NCBI GenBank assembly: GCA_018398815.1
Contig: CM031595.1
Coordinates: 142,132,971 to 142,196,970, forward strand
Direction: 5' to 3'
DNA from: Conus ventricosus
Taxonomy: Eukaryota > Mollusca > Gastropoda > Neogastropoda > Conidae
Length of the DNA stretch: 64,000 nt
Every line of letters begins with the position of its first letter. Position 1 is the stretch's first letter. A program made the translations under genes and the position numbers. This document shows, piece by piece, positions 61,801-64,000 of this stretch. Under the pieces are notes generated by a model. That model did no database searches. It was not told the origin of the DNA and was given only the letters and a program-made list of their open reading frames with translations.

Positions 61801-63059
61801 TTGACATGAGTGCCATGTTCTTTTGAGTTCTTTATAATCAGGTAGAAAGTTCCATACTCTGTTGTGGTATATTAATTTTTTTCACTTACAGCACAGGGTT
61901 GACAGAAAATCCATGGATTTCTTTCCAACTCTACATGAAATTAGATCCCATTGTTTCCTTTATTATTATCATTGTGGTATTTCTTGACAGAAACAATATA
62001 AGCTCCTTAGAATGTAACTGCTACATAAAAGTATGATTCCTGTTACTCTTTTTATTATTTTGTTGTTGTTTGGCATTTGTTAGTTTTCATTATTGATTTG
62101 ACAGAGGGTTGTAGTTTTGGCCGCATGCTGTGCAGTATAATTGTTTGAAAAATGTATCATTGTGGTGTTGTTGATGTAACACTGACCTAAATTGTGGTTG
62201 TGTGTGATGTGTTCAGACATCCACAGAAATGTCATGGTTTTTTTTACTGGTGTGGAAACATTTTTGCTAATGTCTGCTTCACTGTCGTGAAACCTAAGTT
62301 TGCATGTTGTGGCTGACTTCTGTCTTCAGTCAGACTGATCATGTGTTGGTCTAAAGCAATGCACAGATGTTCATTAAGAAATGGTAATGTGTTCTATTTA
62401 TATGTGCGCTAGAATTGTAGTCAAGAGTACTGCCAGAAAAACTAAAAGTTATGTCTGTAGCGCTTGGCTGTTTGCATTCAGTATAATTAAACATATGTAT
62501 GCTGCTATGCATGTATTTATTTGCATGTTGTTGATCAAAAAAGTAGATTTTCTATCAGCAAAGCTAGGAAGTAGATCTGTGCCTAATAGTTTATTGAGAC
62601 TTAAATGGAATATTGTATGTCTGATGTAAAAAAATGTGTTTAGATGCAAGGATGCGTCACTATGCAAGATGTGTACGATAACAGCGTTTAGTTCTATTTT
62701 CTCAAAGTGTGAACTTCAATTGAGAGTTTGAAAAGTTTATGCAATGATACCAATCAGGAGAAAGTTTGAGATCATAATGTTTAGATTTATGCTAAAAGCA
62801 GGTATGCATGTGGATGTAAACGTCACATACTTCTCTTGAAAACCACATCCATGTATTCAGGACAATAATGGTGTCACTTGTTTAATTCTCTGCATTTATG
62901 TCGCCATGCTTGATTCTGTCCATCTTCACCTTCACAGACACCTTTGAAATATTTCTCAGTCTCTCTAAAACATGAGTCAAGCGCCACAGAATGATACAGT
63001 AATGAAATAAAAACCAAAACAGAACTGTGACTGCCTAAAATATCATTAGTTCAATGATA

Positions 63060-64000
63060 ATGTATCTGTTTGAATTGTGTGGAAACAAACCCCAAGATGG
63101 ATGGATGGATGAAGTGTATCTGTTTGAATTGTGTGGAAACAAACCCCCAAGATGGAGGATGGATGAAGTGTATCTGTTTGAATTGTGTGGAAACAAACCC
63201 CAAGATGGATGGATGGATGAAGTGTATCTGTTTGAATTGTGTGGAAACAAACCCCCAAGATGGATGGATGGATGAAGTGTATCTGTTTGAATTGTGTGGA
63301 AACAAACCCCCAAGATGGATGGATGGATGAAGTGTATCTGTTTGAATTGTGTGGAAACAAACCCCCAAGATGGATGGATGGATGAAGTGTATCTGTTTGA
63401 ATTGTGTGGAAACAAACCCCCAAGATGGATGGTGGATGAAGTGTACGATTGAATTGTGTGGAAACAAACCCAAGATGGATGGAATGGATGAATGTATCAG
63501 TTTGAATTGTGTGGAAACAAACTCCCCAAAGGGGAGGATGGAGCAAGTGTACTGTTTGAATTTGTGTGGGAAACAAACCCCCAAGATGATGGATGGAGGA
63601 AGTGTATCTGTTTGAATTGGTGTGGAAACAAACCCCAAATGATGGATGGATGAAGTGTATCTGTTTGAATTGTGTGGAAACAAAACCCCCAAGAATGGAT
63701 GGATAGGATGAAAGTGTATCTGTTTTGAATGTTGTGTGGAAAACAAACCCCAAGATGATAGATGACTGAAGTGTATCGTTTGAATTGTGTGCAACAACCC
63801 CCAAGATGGATGGATGGATTGAATGTACTGTTAGAATTGTGTGGAAACAAACCCCCAAGATGGATGGATGGATGAAGAGTATCGTTTGAATTTGTGAGGA
63901 AAACAAACCCCCAAGATGGATGGAGGATGAAGTGTAACTGGGTTTGAAGTGGTGTGAACCAAACCCCAAGAAGGATGGAGGATGACGTCTATCTTGTTTG
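63060..64000. repeat. 54-55 bp minisatellite running off the window
   Basis: The unit contains 'gtatctgtttgaattgtgtg', 'gaaacaaacccccaagatgg' and 'atggatggatgaagt'. The first six or seven units (to about 63430) are almost identical; the remaining units to the window end carry frequent one-base indels. It starts abruptly at 63060 and its full length is unknown. Confidence 0.95.

Larger units (their letters stand above)
57997..63059 (+). other. Long intron, no coding signal
   Basis: About 5 kb without recognisable exons. It holds a (TA)n tract at 59265-59323 followed by a 13-base G-run (59335-59347), a degenerate minisatellite at about 59570-60350, and a second one at about 61300-61800. The stretches 57997-59260 and 61800-63059 show nothing I can name. 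Confidence 0.6.

Noticed and set aside
63046..63969. 307-residue minus-strand frame with a repeated peptide
   Set aside because: Product of the 54-bp minisatellite, whose length is a multiple of three; no splice context or domain, and it breaks where units are 55 bp.

Overview
The window looks like animal nuclear DNA, most likely from a lophotrochozoan and plausibly a marine mollusc. Exons are bounded by GT-AG introns, introns are AT-rich and full of (GT)n, (TC)n and minisatellites, and there are fragments of several retroelement classes, including a DIRS-type tyrosine-recombinase element. Species cannot be named from the sequence. Nothing bacterial, no CRISPR array and no convincing RNA gene was seen.

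Nearly all coding signal belongs to one plus-strand gene, an internal part of a giant titin-like or Stretchin-MLCK-like muscle protein. In order it encodes: (1) an enormous acidic repeat exon of about 17.9 kb (2899-20765) made of 45-48-residue modules with an S-P-E-K-P signature, organised as a four-module super-repeat of about 558 bp plus a recurring divergent block of about 900 bp; (2) two short acidic exons; (3) two I-set Ig domains (25586-27055); (4) a linker over four small exons with three DFRxxL motifs like the F-actin-binding motif of smooth-muscle MLCK; (5) a third Ig domain; (6) an IQ-like exon; (7) a second acidic array of about 50 copies of a 42-residue module (44038 to about 51435); (8) a third, short acidic segment running into three consecutive Ig domains (54471-57996). 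Phases of adjacent exons agree through almost the whole chain, the main support for the exon model. The start and end of the gene lie outside the window.

Mobile and repeated DNA fills the introns: a CR1/Rex1-like LINE with a long microsatellite-bearing 3' UTR (27471-29990), a second inverted copy of that 3' UTR near the start (about 350-895), a decayed LINE RNase H end (about 36000-36840), a DIRS-like element with inverted terminal repeats and an internal tip-containing region (about 37340-42905), a TIR-bounded repetitive element (34150-35431), a LINE/SINE-like tail near 24120-24210, and several minisatellites, the last being a 54-55 bp array from 63060 to the window end.

The inner parts of the large tandem arrays (6900-8271, 11540-13390, 14900-18430, most of 44800-51200, 63430-64000) are dense with single-base indels and homopolymer runs, while array edges and the single-copy Ig exons are clean. 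I read this mainly as assembly or consensus error inside long repeats rather than gene death. Repeat copy numbers and the continuity of the two large coding exons should be treated as provisional.
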